From Lutibacter citreus (lineage in GTDB: Bacteria; Bacteroidota; Bacteroidia; Flavobacteriales; Flavobacteriaceae): a stretch of DNA of 64,000 nucleotides. The position numbers were made by a program, and so were the translations under genes. The DNA is taken from assembly GCF_003260195.1 (NCBI RefSeq), contig NZ_QEIH01000001.1, positions 704,057 through 768,056 on the forward strand, in the 5' to 3' direction. Positions 25,350 through 35,643 of the stretch are shown here, one piece after another. The notes under the pieces were generated by a model that worked only from the letters and a program-made list of their open reading frames with translations, did no database searches and was not told the DNA's origin. The first letter of the stretch is position 1; each line of letters starts with the position of its first letter.

Positions 25350-28300
25350 TTACATATTCCTTCTGTATTGTCCTCCAACTTCAAATAAAGCTTCTGTAAT
25401 TTGACCAATAGAGCAAACTTTACAAGCTTCCATTAATTGTTCAAAAATGTTTTCATTATTAATAGATTTTTCTTTTAATAATTGAAGTTGTTTCGCTGTT
25501 TTTGATTTATTTCCTTTGTTTAAATTTTCAACAACAGCAATTTGATATTGTTTTTCCTCTTCTGTAGCTCTAATAACTTCTTGAGGTAAAATTGTTGGTG
25601 AACCTTTACTGCTTAAAAAAGTATTTACACCAATAATTGGGAATGCACCATTGTGTTTTAAAGTTTCATAATACAAACTTTCTTCTTGTATTTTACTGCG
25701 TTGGTACATAGTTTCCATAGCGCCTAAAACTCCTCCACGATCTGTAATTCTATCAAATTCAACATAAATTGCTTCCTCAACCAAATCTGTTAGTTCTTCA
25801 ATAATAAATGATCCTTGAATTGGATTTTCATTTTTGGTTAACCCTAACTCCTTATTAATAATTAGTTGAATAGCCATTGCTCTTCTTACGCTTTCTTCGG
25901 TTGGCGTTGTAATTGCTTCATCATATGCATTGGTGTGTAAACTATTACAGTTGTCGTAAATTGCATACAAAGCTTGCAGTGTTGTTCTAATATCATTAAA
26001 ATCTATTTCTTGCGCATGTAAACTTCTTCCAGATGTTTGAATATGATATTTTAACATTTGAGCTCTTGGGTTTGCTCCATATTTATGTTTCATGGCTTTT
26101 GCCCAAATTTTACGAGCAACTCTTCCAATTACAGCATATTCTGCATCAATTCCGTTAGAGAAAAAGAATGATAAGTTTGGACCAAATTTATTTATGTCCA
26201 TTCCTCTTGAAAGATAATACTCTACATACGTAAAACCGTTTGCTAAGGTAAATGCTAATTGTGAAATTGGATTTGCTCCAGCTTCCGCAATATGATATCC
26301 TGAAATGGAAACAGAATAGAAATTTCGAATGTTGTTTTTAATAAAATATTCTTGAACATCACCCATTAACCTCAATGCAAATTCAGTAGAAAAAATACAC
26401 GTGTTTTGAGCCTGATCTTCCTTTAAAATATCAGCTTGTACAGTTCCTCTTACTTTTGAAATAGTTTCGTTTTTTATTTTATTATAAATTTCTGAAGGTA
26501 AAACTTCATCTCCAGTAATACCTAATAAAAGCAGTCCTAAACCGTTATTTCCTTCTGGTAAATCTCCTTGGTATTTAGGTCTTTCAACTCCTTTTTTACT
26601 GTAAATAGCAGCTATTTTTTCTTCAATTTCTTTTTCTAAATTATTTTCAATAATGTATTTTTCACATACCTGGTCAATGGCAGCATTCATAAAATAACCT
26701 AGCATCATTGGTGCTGGACCGTTAATTGTCATTGAAACAGAAGTCGTAGGATTTGTTAATTCAAAACCAGAATATAATTTTTTTGCATCATCTAAACAGC
26801 AAATTGAAACACCTGCATTTCCTATTTTACCATAAATATCTGGACGTATATTTGGGTCGTTTCCATATAATGTTACAGAGTCAAAAGCTGTTGATAATCG
26901 TTTAGCAGGTAAGCCTAAACTTACATAATGAAATCTTCTGTTGGTACGTTCTGGACCACCTTCACCGGCAAACATTCTTGTTGGATCTTCACCTGTTCTT
27001 TTAAAAGGAAAAAGACCAGAAGTATATGGAAATTCTCCAGGAACATTTTCTTCTAAATTCCATAATAACAAATCTCCCCAGGCTTCATATTTTGGTAAAG
27101 CTATTTTTGGAATTTGAGTGTGAGAAAGTGATTCGCTATGTGTTTTAATATTTATAACTTTATCTCGTACTTTATATGAATACAATTCATTTTTATACGA
27201 TTGTTTTTTAGCTTCCCAGTTTAAAATAATATTCCAATTATGAGGATTTAAATTTAGTTTAACCTTTTCAAATTGTGCTAAAAGTAATTTTATAAACGGA
27301 ATTTCGTCATTCTGAACTTGTTTCAGAATCTCATCATTATCTAATCCAGATGTTATAATAAGAGATTGCTTTGTTTCATTCGCAAAGACAGAAAGAATTG
27401 TTTTATAAATACCATATAATTTTTGAGCAATTTCTTTTTGTGCTATACTTGCTTTGCTATAAGCTCTATTGTTTTCAGTAATTTCTGATAAGTAACGGGT
27501 TCTGTTAGGAGGAATAATAAATTGTTTTTTACTTAATTTATCATCTAATATAAAAGAACTTTTAAAATTGCTTGCTGTTTTTTCGTTCAGTTTTTTAATA
27601 AGAACAGTGTATATTTCATTGGTTCCTGGATCGTTAAATTGCGAAGCAATAGTTCCATAAACGGGCATAGTTTCAACATCATTTTCCCATAAATTATGAT
27701 TGCGTTGGTATTGCTTTTTAACATCGCGCAAGGCATCTAAAGCACCACGTTTGTCAAATTTATTTAAAGCAATAACATCGGCAAAATCAATCATGTCAAT
27801 TTTTTCTAATTGCGTTGCAGCACCATATTCTGGGGTCATTACATATAAAGAAACATCAGAATGATCTAATATTTCTGTATCACTTTGCCCAATTCCAGAG
27901 GTCTCTAAAATAACCAAATCAAAACCAGCAACTTTTAAAATATCAACGGCATCATTTACATGTTTTGATAGCGCTAAATTTGCTTGTCTGGTAGCCAAAG
28001 AACGCATATAAACACGTTCGTTTTTAATAGAATTCATTCTAATTCTATCACCTAATAGTGCTCCTCCAGTTTTTCTTTTTGAAGGATCAACAGAAACAAT
28101 TGCTATTGTTTTTTTAGGGAAATCAATTAAAAAACGTCTAACAATCTCATCAACTGTAGATGATTTCCCTGAACCACCAGTTCCTGTAATTCCTAAAACA
28201 GGAATTTTAGATTGTTTTGATCGTTTTCTAATTTCAGAAATAAAATTAATATGTTTTTCTGAAAAATTTTCAGCTCCCGAGATTGTTTTTGCTATTTGAT

Positions 28301-28790
28301 GGGAGTTTTTATTTGCTAACTCTTCAATATTAAAATCAATAAACTCACCGGTTGCAAAATCACTTTTTTCAACCATATCATTAATCATACCTTGCAAGCC
28401 CATTTCTCTGCCATCATCTGGAGAATAAATACGAGTAATTCCGTAATCCATTAATTCTTTAATTTCTTCAGGAAGAATTACACCGCCTCCTCCTCCAAAA
28501 ACTTTAATGTTTGAAGCTTCTTTTTCCTTAAGTAAATCATACATATATTTAAAATACTCGTTATGACCTCCTTGGTAGGATGTTAGTGCAATTGCATTTG
28601 CTCCTTCTTCAATAGCGCAGTTTACAACTTCTTCAACACTTCTGTCGTGACCCAGATGGATTACTTCAACTCCTGTTGCCTGAATAATACGTCTCATTAC
28701 GTTAATTGATGCATCATGCCCATCAAAAAGTGAGGCTGCAGTAACAATTCGTATTTTATTTTTGGGTTTATATGGTTTAATTTTGTTCAT
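25350..28790 (-). CDS. icmF: Fused B12-dependent acyl-CoA mutase, isobutyryl-CoA mutase (IcmF) type
   Basis: 1146 residues: B12-binding domain (about 12-145) with the base-off motif DGHDAS (H25 as cobalt ligand), a MeaB-like G-protein chaperone domain with Walker [11 protein letters not shown] (about 200-210), a linker, and the mutase barrel (about 575-1140, [18 protein letters not shown]). Phe607 and Gln795 occupy positions where methylmalonyl-CoA mutases have substrate-binding Tyr and Arg, so isobutyryl/butyryl-CoA or a related acyl-CoA is the likely substrate. Residues about 486-496 ([11 protein letters not shown]) are encoded by a dispersed repeat. Divergent from purU. Confidence 0.9.
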   Translation of the reverse strand: MNKIKPYKPKNKIRIVTAASLFDGHDASINVMRRIIQATGVEVIHLGHDRSVEEVVNCAIEEGANAIALTSYQGGHNEYFKYMYDLLKEKEASNIKVFGGGGGVILPEEIKELMDYGITRIYSPDDGREMGLQGMINDMVEKSDFATGEFIDFNIEELANKNSHQIAKTISGAENFSEKHINFISEIRKRSKQSKIPVLGITGTGGSGKSSTVDEIVRRFLIDFPKKTIAIVSVDPSKRKTGGALLGDRIRMNSIKNERVYMRSLATRQANLALSKHVNDAVDILKVAGFDLVILETSGIGQSDTEILDHSDVSLYVMTPEYGAATQLEKIDMIDFADVIALNKFDKRGALDALRDVKKQYQRNHNLWENDVETMPVYGTIASQFNDPGTNEIYTVLIKKLNEKTASNFKSSFILDDKLSKKQFIIPPNRTRYLSEITENNRAYSKASIAQKEIAQKLYGIYKTILSVFANETKQSLIITSGLDNDEILKQVQNDEIPFIKLLLAQFEKVKLNLNPHNWNIILNWEAKKQSYKNELYSYKVRDKVINIKTHSESLSHTQIPKIALPKYEAWGDLLLWNLEENVPGEFPYTSGLFPFKRTGEDPTRMFAGEGGPERTNRRFHYVSLGLPAKRLSTAFDSVTLYGNDPNIRPDIYGKIGNAGVSICCLDDAKKLYSGFELTNPTTSVSMTINGPAPMMLGYFMNAAIDQVCEKYIIENNLEKEIEEKIAAIYSKKGVERPKYQGDLPEGNNGLGLLLLGITGDEVLPSEIYNKIKNETISKVRGTVQADILKEDQAQNTCIFSTEFALRLMGDVQEYFIKNNIRNFYSVSISGYHIAEAGANPISQLAFTLANGFTYVEYYLSRGMDINKFGPNLSFFFSNGIDAEYAVIGRVARKIWAKAMKHKYGANPRAQMLKYHIQTSGRSLHAQEIDFNDIRTTLQALYAIYDNCNSLHTNAYDEAITTPTEESVRRAMAIQLIINKELGLTKNENPIQGSFIIEELTDLVEEAIYVEFDRITDRGGVLGAMETMYQRSKIQEESLYYETLKHNGAFPIIGVNTFLSSKGSPTILPQEVIRATEEEKQYQIAVVENLNKGNKSKTAKQLQLLKEKSINNENIFEQLMEACKVCSIGQITEALFEVGGQYRRNM
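27305..27335. repeat. Dispersed palindromic repeat inside the mutase coding region
   Basis: 31 bases identical to 7795-7825 (CGTCATTCTGAAC...AGAATCTCATC). On the coding strand they translate in frame to [11 protein letters not shown] in the linker between the G domain and the mutase barrel. Confidence 0.85.
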
Positions 28791-28934
28791 TCTGTAATTT
28801 TAGCTAGTATTGGTAATGCAATTTATGAATATTTTAAAAATATTTCATATTTAATAATAAATAGATAAAGATTTAAATTATAATAAATTCACATTCATTT
28901 TTTGAGTATTTTTGATGCCTAATTTTATAGGGAA

Positions 28935-29789
28935 ATGAAAAGAATAACCATTCTAATAAATTGTAACGATAGAAAAGGTATCATAGGTTCTGTAACCAAT
29001 TTTATTCATCAACAAAATGGTAATATTGTATATATAGATCAGTATGTTGCTAGGGAAGAGAACATGTTTTTTATGCGTTTAGAATGTGAGTTCTCTAAAG
29101 AAGTATTTTCTTTAAAGGTATTCAAAAATATTTTTGCTGAAGTAATTGGTAAGAAATTTGAAATGAATTGGCAGTTACACGATTCAGACTTAAAACCTAA
29201 AATGGCTATTTTTGTATCTAAATATGAACATTGTTTGTATGATATTTTAAGTAGATACAATTCAAATGAACTAGACGTTGAGATTCCATTAATAATAAGT
29301 AATCACCCAGATCTAGAGTATATTGCAAAATCTTTTGATATCCCGTTTCACTGTATTAAAGTAACAAAGGACACTAAGCAAGAAGCGGAAGCAGCTCAAT
29401 TAAAATTGTTAAAGGAAAACAATATAAATTTTATTGTTCTAGCTCGTTATATGCAAATTATTTCAGCTAATTTAATTGCTGAATATCCAGATCAAATAAT
29501 TAATATTCATCATTCATTTTTACCAGCTTTCCCCGGGGCAAAACCTTATCATTCAGCATATAAAAGGGGTGTGAAAATTATTGGAGCAACAAGTCATTAT
29601 GTTACAGAAGATTTAGATGAAGGACCAATTATTGAGCAGGATATTACTCGTGTTTCTCATTCAAATACAATAAATGATTTTATTTTAAAAGGTAGAGATT
29701 TAGAGAAAATAGTTTTGTCTAGAGCTTTAAAACTGCATACAAAACGCAAAGTTATGGTGTATAATAATAAAACCGTTGTATTTAACTAG
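28935..29789 (+). CDS. purU: Formyltetrahydrofolate deformylase
   Basis: Hydrolyses 10-formyl-THF to formate and THF, supplying formate for PurT and balancing one-carbon pools. N-terminal ACT domain (1-80, NCNDRKGIIGSVTNFIHQ) and a C-terminal formyltransferase domain with SNHPDLEYIAKSFDIPFH and the catalytic NIHHSFLPAFPGAKPYHSAYKR...GATSHYVTEDLDEGPII. 284 residues, normal. Divergent from icmF over a 144-base AT-rich spacer with a TAttTTTG-like box near 28908. Confidence 0.95.
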   Translation: MKRITILINCNDRKGIIGSVTNFIHQQNGNIVYIDQYVAREENMFFMRLECEFSKEVFSLKVFKNIFAEVIGKKFEMNWQLHDSDLKPKMAIFVSKYEHCLYDILSRYNSNELDVEIPLIISNHPDLEYIAKSFDIPFHCIKVTKDTKQEAEAAQLKLLKENNINFIVLARYMQIISANLIAEYPDQIINIHHSFLPAFPGAKPYHSAYKRGVKIIGATSHYVTEDLDEGPIIEQDITRVSHSNTINDFILKGRDLEKIVLSRALKLHTKRKVMVYNNKTVVFN

Positions 29790-29820
29790 AGTTAAATATT
29801 AAGGTAGGTTAAGTTTTTTA

Positions 29821-30147
29821 TTATTTAAAATAGTTGATAAAATTAAAGTTTTTTCTATTTAAAAGGTAATTTAAATTTTCCTCATTTTTGTAAGCTTCCT
29901 TCTCAAAACTTATATTTTTATAAGCTTTATTATGATTTTTATATTGAATTAAGAGAATTAAATATTCACTACCATACCATATAAAGAAGAAAATCCACAA
30001 TAATTCTTTTTGTTGTTGTAAATGAATATTTTCATGATTTAATAAAAACTGATTATTTATGAGTTTCTTATTTTTCAGGAAGATGAAAGGATAAATTGTA
30101 AGGCCTATATAATTTTTTGGTACAATGTATTTGGATATTATTATCAT
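29821..30147 (-). CDS. Small HExxH-motif membrane protein, Bacteroidota-type hypothetical
   Basis: 108 residues with a metallopeptidase-like motif HENIH (NHENIHLQQQKEL), then a hydrophobic segment (LLWIFFFIWYGSEYLILLI) and a conserved-looking SFEKEAYKNEENLNYL with a Glu that could be a third zinc ligand. It resembles a stripped-down M56/BlaR1-like peptidase core. No function is known to me; enzymatic activity is inferred only from the motif. It converges with purU and leaves 31 bases between the genes. Confidence 0.7.
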   Translation of the reverse strand: MIIISKYIVPKNYIGLTIYPFIFLKNKKLINNQFLLNHENIHLQQQKELLWIFFFIWYGSEYLILLIQYKNHNKAYKNISFEKEAYKNEENLNYLLNRKNFNFINYFK

Positions 30148-30318
30148 AACATTATTATGTAAATCAAATTTTATTCCATTTTAATCAAATATTCAAAAGT
30201 TATAAGTTTTGAATGGATTAATTATCAGTTTTTTGGTATGGTTATTGATGTTTATTTGATGAATCTTGAATTGAATTATTTTGAGATTAAGGGTTGATTA
30301 ATTTAAAAATATATAGAA

Positions 30319-30852
30319 ATGAAAGCGATAAAAATATTACCGTTAATATTACTTTTTTTAGTAGCTTCTTCTTGTGGTACAGTAAATGTTACTTCTGATT
30401 ATGATACTAAAACTGATTTTTCAAAATATAAAACATTTGCTTTTTATAAAAAAGGAATTGACAAGGCTGAAATTTCGGACCTAGATAAAAGAAGAATATT
30501 GAAAGCTATTGAAAATGAAATGTTAGCAAAAGGATTTACAAAGTCTGATAATCCAGATTTATTAGTTAATATTTTTACGAAAGCAAGACAAAAAGTAGAT
30601 ATATATAATAACAATCAGTTTTATATGGGATGGCATCCTTGGTACTATGGGCCAAATTTTGGAATGCAGATTTCTAAATATACTGAAGGTACTTTGTTTA
30701 TTGATTTGATTGATGCCGAAAAGAAAGAGTTAGCTTGGCAAGGAATTGGAAGTGGTTTTTTAAATACATCACGTAATGTTGCTAAAAAAGAAGAAAGAAT
30801 TAAGGAGTTTGTTTTTGAAATTATTTCGGAATATCCTCCAGAAAAAAAATAA
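30319..30852 (+). CDS. DUF4136 lipoprotein
   Basis: 177 residues. Lipoprotein signal ending in VASSCG, then the DUF4136 pattern VTSDYDTKTDFSKYKTFAFY, with GTLFIDLIDAEKKELAWQGIGSG near the C-terminus. Outer-membrane-associated lipoproteins of unknown function, common in Bacteroidota. Followed by a strong intrinsic terminator. Confidence 0.88.
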   Translation: MKAIKILPLILLFLVASSCGTVNVTSDYDTKTDFSKYKTFAFYKKGIDKAEISDLDKRRILKAIENEMLAKGFTKSDNPDLLVNIFTKARQKVDIYNNNQFYMGWHPWYYGPNFGMQISKYTEGTLFIDLIDAEKKELAWQGIGSGFLNTSRNVAKKEERIKEFVFEIISEYPPEKK

Positions 30853-30866
30853 TAAGTTAGATAATT

Positions 30867-30900
30867 AAAAAAGCGTTCTTATAATTAAGAACGCTTTTTT
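30867..30900. terminator. Intrinsic terminator after the DUF4136 gene
   Basis: Stem AAAAAAGCGTTCTTA/TAAGAACGCTTTTTT with a four-base loop and T-run. The next gene's -7 box TATTTTTG (30907-30914) follows within ten bases. Confidence 0.92.
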
Positions 30901-30918
30901 TTATGCTATTTTTGCGCT

Positions 30919-31089
30919 ATGGAATTTACACAACCAATTTCTCCAACAGAAGGAGATTTTTATGTAAACGAACAAGGTTTTCGAGTTTTTACAGAACAAT
31001 ATCATTTAAAAAGGGGATATTGCTGCAAAAACGGATGTAAACATTGTCCGTTTGAATACGATAAAAAAACAGATTCATTTAAAAAATAA
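30919..31089 (+). CDS. 56-residue DUF5522-like Cys-motif protein
   Basis: Small ORF from ATG 30919 to TAA 31089. The protein has an N-terminal PTEGDFYVNEQGFRVFTEQY, then the motif GYCCKNGCKHCPFEY with four cysteines and a His, matching a small family (DUF5522) in which the motif reads YCCGNGCRHCPY. The leader is extremely short, since the -7 box lies only about five bases before the ATG. It precedes the DUF4197 gene by eight bases. Probably binds a metal; function unknown. Confidence 0.75.
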   Translation: MEFTQPISPTEGDFYVNEQGFRVFTEQYHLKRGYCCKNGCKHCPFEYDKKTDSFKK

Positions 31090-31097
31090 AAAAAATA

Positions 31098-31808
31098 ATG
31101 ATAAAAAGAATAATTTTAATAGTTGCAATTTTTCAATTTACAGCTTGTTCAGAATTACAACAAGTAATAAATCAATTACCTACCACTGGAGGTGTAATTA
31201 CAAATGATCAAATAGGAAGTGGGCTTAAAGAAGCATTGAATGTTGGAATTACCAAACAAGTTTCTAAATTAGCAATTAAAGATGGTTTTTATAAAAATAA
31301 TTTAACTAAGATTTTATTGCCAGCAGAATTACAAAAGGTAGATAATACTTTACGAAAAATAGGGTTATCTAAATTAGCAGATGAAGGATTGAAAGTTTTA
31401 AATAGAGCAGCTGAAGATGCTGTTGGTGAAGCTATTCCAATTTTTGTAGATGCCATAAAAGGAATGTCATTTAATGATGCAAAGGATATACTATTAGGTG
31501 ATAAAAATGCAGCAACAAATTATTTAAAAACATCAACAACACAAGCTTTAACAGCTAAATTTAGACCTATTATTCAAAACTCTTTCCAAAAAGTTGGAGC
31601 AGATGAAATTTGGAGTAATTTAATTACAAAATATAATACATTACCTTTAACAAACAATGTAAATTCAGACTTAACAGAATATGTTACAAGTGAAGCGTTA
31701 AAAGGGGTTTTTACAATGGTTGAAGTTGAAGAACTTAAGATTAGAACTAAAGTAAGTGAAAGAAGTTCTGATTTATTAAAGAAAGTTTTTGCCTTGCAAG
31801 ACAAATAA
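31098..31808 (+). CDS. DUF4197 lipoprotein
   Basis: 236 residues with a lipoprotein signal (MIKRIILIVAIFQFTAC). The body is largely helical, with GLKEALNVGITKQVSKLAIKDGFYKN and FRPIIQNSFQKVGADEIW, the DUF4197 signature. Function unknown. Cotranscribed with the DUF5522-like gene and ended by a strong terminator. Confidence 0.88.
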   Translation: MIKRIILIVAIFQFTACSELQQVINQLPTTGGVITNDQIGSGLKEALNVGITKQVSKLAIKDGFYKNNLTKILLPAELQKVDNTLRKIGLSKLADEGLKVLNRAAEDAVGEAIPIFVDAIKGMSFNDAKDILLGDKNAATNYLKTSTTQALTAKFRPIIQNSFQKVGADEIWSNLITKYNTLPLTNNVNSDLTEYVTSEALKGVFTMVEVEELKIRTKVSERSSDLLKKVFALQDK

Positions 31809-31825
31809 AATAGTTTAAATACAAT

Positions 31826-31867
31826 AAAAAAGCCTTTCAGTTTAAATTTAAATTGAAAGGCTTTTTT
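31826..31867. terminator. Bidirectional terminator
   Basis: Stem AAAAAGCCTTTCA/TGAAAGGCTTTTT around an AT-only loop, with T-runs on both strands. Serves the DUF4197 gene and the convergent BtuF-like gene. Confidence 0.92.
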
Positions 31868-31908
31868 TATTTATTATTCTTGAATCTGAATAAGAAAGTG
31901 ATTTTTAT

Positions 31909-32715
31909 TTAAAAATGACTTTCTAGTTTTTTATGTAACTCTTTAAAATAATCAAAGGCTAAAAGCATTCTTGCACCTGGCCAACTGAACATTTCACCAT
32001 CTGCAAAAACAGTTATAGAACGGTTTGTAAAAGAGCCAATTTCCATAGCATGCTTGTCTTCAAATTTATAAGGTTCAGAAGAGAAAATAAGTACTTCAGG
32101 ATCACCATCATGTCTAATATTGTTGATTACAATTTTTGGGTAGCGACTCATGTGATCATAAATGTTTTCAAATTTATTTAGTTTTAACATCTCATTAATA
32201 TAAGTATCGTTTCCTGCAACCATCCAAGGTTCAGCCCATATAAAATAAGCAACCCTTCTTGAGGGTTTGTCCATTATAAATTGTTTAAAATCAGCTAATT
32301 TATATTCTATTTTATGAGCAAGGTTATCGCTTTCAGTTCTTCTGTTTAAAAAAGAGCCTAAGTGTAATATTAAATCTATTGAATCATTTATAGTATTTAC
32401 ATCAGAAAAATAAGTAGGTGCAATTTTTTCTAATTCAGGAAGCATTTCATAAGAATTTTCTTCCTTATTACATAAAATAAAATCGGGTTTTAATTCCTTT
32501 ATTTTTTCATAATCTACTTTCTTTGTTCCTCCAACTATTGGTTTTGTAGATTTTAAATGAAACGGGTGAACACAAAAATTAGTGATTCCTACTATTTCAT
32601 TTTCTAATGCTAAATCACATAATAATTCTGTTTGTGAGGGAACTAGTGAAACTATTCTTTTAGGAATTGATTTTAATACAATTTCTCGTCCTATTTGATC
32701 TTTAATTGTTTTCAT
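31909..32715 (-). CDS. BtuF/FepB-type helical-backbone binding protein without signal peptide
   Basis: 268 residues of the periplasmic metal/cobalamin-binding fold ([33 protein letters not shown], long central helix [17 protein letters not shown]). The N-terminus [16 protein letters not shown] has no signal peptide or lipobox and no upstream in-frame start inside pyrF was seen to supply one, so the protein is predicted cytoplasmic, odd for a solute-binding fold. It overlaps pyrF by 14 bases. No ABC transporter for cobalamin or iron is adjacent. Confidence 0.8.
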   Translation of the reverse strand: MKTIKDQIGREIVLKSIPKRIVSLVPSQTELLCDLALENEIVGITNFCVHPFHLKSTKPIVGGTKKVDYEKIKELKPDFILCNKEENSYEMLPELEKIAPTYFSDVNTINDSIDLILHLGSFLNRRTESDNLAHKIEYKLADFKQFIMDKPSRRVAYFIWAEPWMVAGNDTYINEMLKLNKFENIYDHMSRYPKIVINNIRHDGDPEVLIFSSEPYKFEDKHAMEIGSFTNRSITVFADGEMFSWPGARMLLAFDYFKELHKKLESHF

Positions 32716-33523
32716 TTAAAATATGTGCCATTTCTTGTTGTAACTTCAGTGCTTCTTCTTGTGCTTTTTTTGCAAAATTTTCATCTTTTCCTGCATAAAT
32801 AATTCCTCTTGAAGAATTAATTAACAAACCACAATCTTTATTTAACCCATATTTACAAACATCTTGAAAATTACCACCTTGAGCACCAATACCGGGAACT
32901 AATAAAAAGTGATTTGGAACTATTTTTCTGATGTCTTTAAAATATTCAGCTTTAGTGGCTCCAACTACAAACATTAAATTTTCAGAATTTTTCCAAGTAA
33001 GAGCTGTTTCTAAAACCTCTTTATATATTTCTTGTTTTTCGGTTTTTAAACCTTGAAAATCCAAGCCTCCTTTATTAGATGTTAATGCTAATAAAATAGT
33101 AGTTTTGTTCTTAAAAGCTAAAAATGGTTCAACTGAATCACTTCCCATATAAGGGGCAACCGTTACGGAATCAAAATTTAAATCTTCAAAAAATGCTTTT
33201 GCATACATGGTTGAAGTATTTCCAATATCTCCACGTTTTGCATCGGCTATTGTAAAAACTTCAGGATAATTTGAGTTTATATAATTGATGGTTTTTTCTA
33301 AAGATTGCCAACCTTTAATACCATAAGCTTCATAAAAAGCAGTATTTGGTTTGTAAGCAACGGCTAAGTGATGTGTTGCATCAATTATTTGTTTGTTGAA
33401 TTCAAAAATTGGATCTTCTTCAGAAAGTAAATACGTTGGGATTTTGGTTAAATCAACATCTAAACCAATGCATAAAAACGATTTTTTTTTCTGAATTTGA
33501 GCTATAAGTTCTTGTTTGTTCAT
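32702..33523 (-). CDS. pyrF: Orotidine 5'-phosphate decarboxylase (type 2)
   Basis: Last step of UMP synthesis. The ATG at 33523 ([10 protein letters not shown]) is chosen over an upstream TTG at 33547; it gives 273 residues, usual for the long PyrF subfamily. Visible motifs: [27 protein letters not shown], the catalytic [19 protein letters not shown] and VPGIGAQGG. It overlaps the downstream BtuF-like gene. Confidence 0.94.
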   Translation of the reverse strand: MNKQELIAQIQKKKSFLCIGLDVDLTKIPTYLLSEEDPIFEFNKQIIDATHHLAVAYKPNTAFYEAYGIKGWQSLEKTINYINSNYPEVFTIADAKRGDIGNTSTMYAKAFFEDLNFDSVTVAPYMGSDSVEPFLAFKNKTTILLALTSNKGGLDFQGLKTEKQEIYKEVLETALTWKNSENLMFVVGATKAEYFKDIRKIVPNHFLLVPGIGAQGGNFQDVCKYGLNKDCGLLINSSRGIIYAGKDENFAKKAQEEALKLQQEMAHILNENN

Positions 33524-33598
33524 AGTTTTGAATAAAGAATTACGCAAAAGTAGTAATTTTAATAGTTTAAGCTATATTTGTTCAATAAATAATCTGTA

Positions 33599-34675
33599 TT
33601 GTTTAACTATATAATAAATAAAATATTTTACGGGATTTTAACACTTTTTGGGGTTGTTACGGTCATATTCTTTTTGTTTAATATTTTGCCTGGTGATCCT
33701 GCTCGTATGATGCTTGATCAGCGAGAAGATACTGAACAACTTCAAAATATTAGAAAGAAATATGGTTTTGATCAGCCAATTTCTACACAATATTTATATT
33801 ATTTAAATGATTTGTCTCCAATTTCTATTCATAGTACAAATCCTGAAAATTATACTTACTTAGATAATCAGAAATATTCTTTTTCGAAAGTGTTTTCTTC
33901 TAGTGAAAAAACTATAGTTGTAAAATATCCTTATTTGCGTAAATCATTTCAAATGAACGATAAAAATGTTTCAGAAGTAGTTAGAGAAACATTACCAAAT
34001 ACTGCAATTTTGGCTGTTTCGGCTATTACAATTGCCATTATTATTGGGATCTTTTTTGGAATACTATCTGCGTTATACAAAGATTCTTTTTTCGATAGAA
34101 TTATTTCAATTATTAGTACATTAGGTATGAGTGTTCCATCGTTTTTTTCTGCTATTTTATTTGCTTGGTTGTTTGGTTTTGTATTGCATAAATACACAAA
34201 TTTGAATATGACAGGAAGTTTGTATGAGGTAGATGATTTTGGTGATAAAGTATACATTGAATGGAGAAACTTGTTGTTACCTTCAATAGTATTAGGAATT
34301 CGCCCGTTGGCTGTTGTAATTCAATTAATGAGAAATTCATTGCTAGAAGTATTAAATCAAGATTATATAAGAACTGCAAAAGCGAAAGGACTTTCAACCT
34401 TTAAAATAATAAAAACTCACGCATTAAAGAACTCTTTAAATCCGGTTGTAACTGCAATAAGTGGTTGGTTTGCTTCATTATTGGCAGGAGCTGTTTTTGT
34501 AGAGTATATTTTTAATTGGAATGGACTGGGAAAAGAAATTGTAAACGCCTTAAATACATTGGATTTACCTATAATTATGGGAAGCGTTTTAGTGATAGCA
34601 TCAATGTTTATTGTAATTAATATTTTGGTGGATATTATCTATGGATTATTAGATCCTAAAATAAGAATTAAATAG
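33599..34675 (+). CDS. ABC transporter permease, DppB/OppB family
   Basis: 358 residues; the start at 33599 is TTG (MFNYIINKIFYG), the only family-consistent start. N-terminal helix, the motif FNILPGDPARMML, a large periplasmic insert (about 60-120), then five helices with the EAA loop (DYIRTAKAKGLSTFKIIKTHALKNSL) that docks on the ATPase. Family members move peptides, nickel or other small solutes. No partner ATPase, second permease or binding protein is adjacent, so the substrate is unknown. Confidence 0.88.
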   Translation: MFNYIINKIFYGILTLFGVVTVIFFLFNILPGDPARMMLDQREDTEQLQNIRKKYGFDQPISTQYLYYLNDLSPISIHSTNPENYTYLDNQKYSFSKVFSSSEKTIVVKYPYLRKSFQMNDKNVSEVVRETLPNTAILAVSAITIAIIIGIFFGILSALYKDSFFDRIISIISTLGMSVPSFFSAILFAWLFGFVLHKYTNLNMTGSLYEVDDFGDKVYIEWRNLLLPSIVLGIRPLAVVIQLMRNSLLEVLNQDYIRTAKAKGLSTFKIIKTHALKNSLNPVVTAISGWFASLLAGAVFVEYIFNWNGLGKEIVNALNTLDLPIIMGSVLVIASMFIVINILVDIIYGLLDPKIRIK

Positions 34676-34801
34676 CCTTTTTACTTCAAAAATTAATCGA
34701 AAACGATTGCGCAATCCAGACTTGTTTTAAGCTAGTTTTTAGGCTTTTAATTGTAAATTTGTAGGGTTAATTTAGAACAATAATATCAAAAATATAATAT
34801 C

Positions 34802-35560
34802 ATGAGAAAACAAATTGTTGCAGGTAACTGGAAAATGAACAAAAACGTTCAAGAATCGGTACAATTAGCTGGTGAAATAGTTAATAATGTTAAAGATTTA
34901 GCTTTAGATAACACAAGAGTAATTATTACTCCAACTTTTGTAAATATTAGCGAAGTTGTTAAAGTTGCAAAAGGTTCTAATGTTGAAGTTGCTGCACAAA
35001 ATATGCACCAAGCAAAAAGTGGTGCTTATACAGGAGAAATTTCTGCTGAAATGTTAACTTCATTAGGTTTAAAAAGTGTTATTTTAGGTCACTCAGAAAG
35101 ACGTGAATACTTTGGTGAAACTGATGCTATTTTAGCTGAAAAAGTTGATGCTGCATTAGCAAATGGATTAGAGATAATTTTCTGTTTTGGTGAAGTTTTA
35201 GAAGATAGAAAATCTGGTAACCACTTTAATGTTGTTGAAAGTCAAATTAAAAATGGTTTATTCCATTTACCAGCAGATGCTTGGAAAAACATAGTTTTAG
35301 CTTATGAGCCAGTTTGGGCTATTGGTACAGGTGAAACTGCATCTCCAGAACAAGCGCAAGAAATGCACGCTTTTATTAGAAAAATTGTTGCTGCTAAATA
35401 CAATGCAGAAGTAGCTGAAAACGTATCAATATTATACGGAGGAAGTGTAAACCCTAAAAACGCTAAAGAAATATTTTCTAAAGAAGATGTTGATGGTGGT
35501 TTAATTGGTGGAGCTGCATTAAATGCTGATAACTTTATTGCTTTAGTAAAATCTTTCTAA
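34802..35560 (+). CDS. tpiA: Triosephosphate isomerase
   Basis: 252 residues. Catalytic residues in MRKQIVAGNWKMN (Asn/Lys), VILGHSERREYFGE (His) and VLAYEPVWAIGTGETASPEQ (Glu), and phosphate-binding ILYGGSVNPKNAKE and GLIGGAAL. Cytoplasmic glycolytic enzyme. Its terminator overlaps the promoter of prmA. Confidence 0.97.
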   Translation: MRKQIVAGNWKMNKNVQESVQLAGEIVNNVKDLALDNTRVIITPTFVNISEVVKVAKGSNVEVAAQNMHQAKSGAYTGEISAEMLTSLGLKSVILGHSERREYFGETDAILAEKVDAALANGLEIIFCFGEVLEDRKSGNHFNVVESQIKNGLFHLPADAWKNIVLAYEPVWAIGTGETASPEQAQEMHAFIRKIVAAKYNAEVAENVSILYGGSVNPKNAKEIFSKEDVDGGLIGGAALNADNFIALVKSF

Positions 35561-35582
35561 AGAAATTAGAACAATAAAATTT

Positions 35583-35624
35583 AAATACGGTTTTCTTTTA
35601 TGTTAAAAGGAAACCGTATTTTTG
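35583..35624 (+). terminator. tpiA terminator overlapping the prmA -7 box
   Basis: Stem AAATACGGTTT.CTTTT/AAAAG.AAACCGTATTT (35583-35599 with 35605-35621) and T-run. The T-run also completes TATTTTTG (35617-35624), a Bacteroidota -7 box, so the prmA transcript starts inside or just after the terminator. Confidence 0.85.
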
Positions 35625-35643
35625 TATGCTGAAAAATAAGATT

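Noticed and set aside
28791..28934. Cobalamin riboswitch upstream of the B12-dependent mutase
   Set aside because: The 144-base spacer is AT-rich and shows no B12-box or the large stem structure expected.
33524..33547. Extended pyrF start at TTG 33547
   Set aside because: The extra eight residues are not part of the family, and ATG 33523 gives the usual N-terminus.
35626..35643. prmA start at ATG 35626
   Set aside because: The -7 box at 35617-35624 places the mRNA start downstream of this ATG; ATG 35644 fits the family N-terminus.
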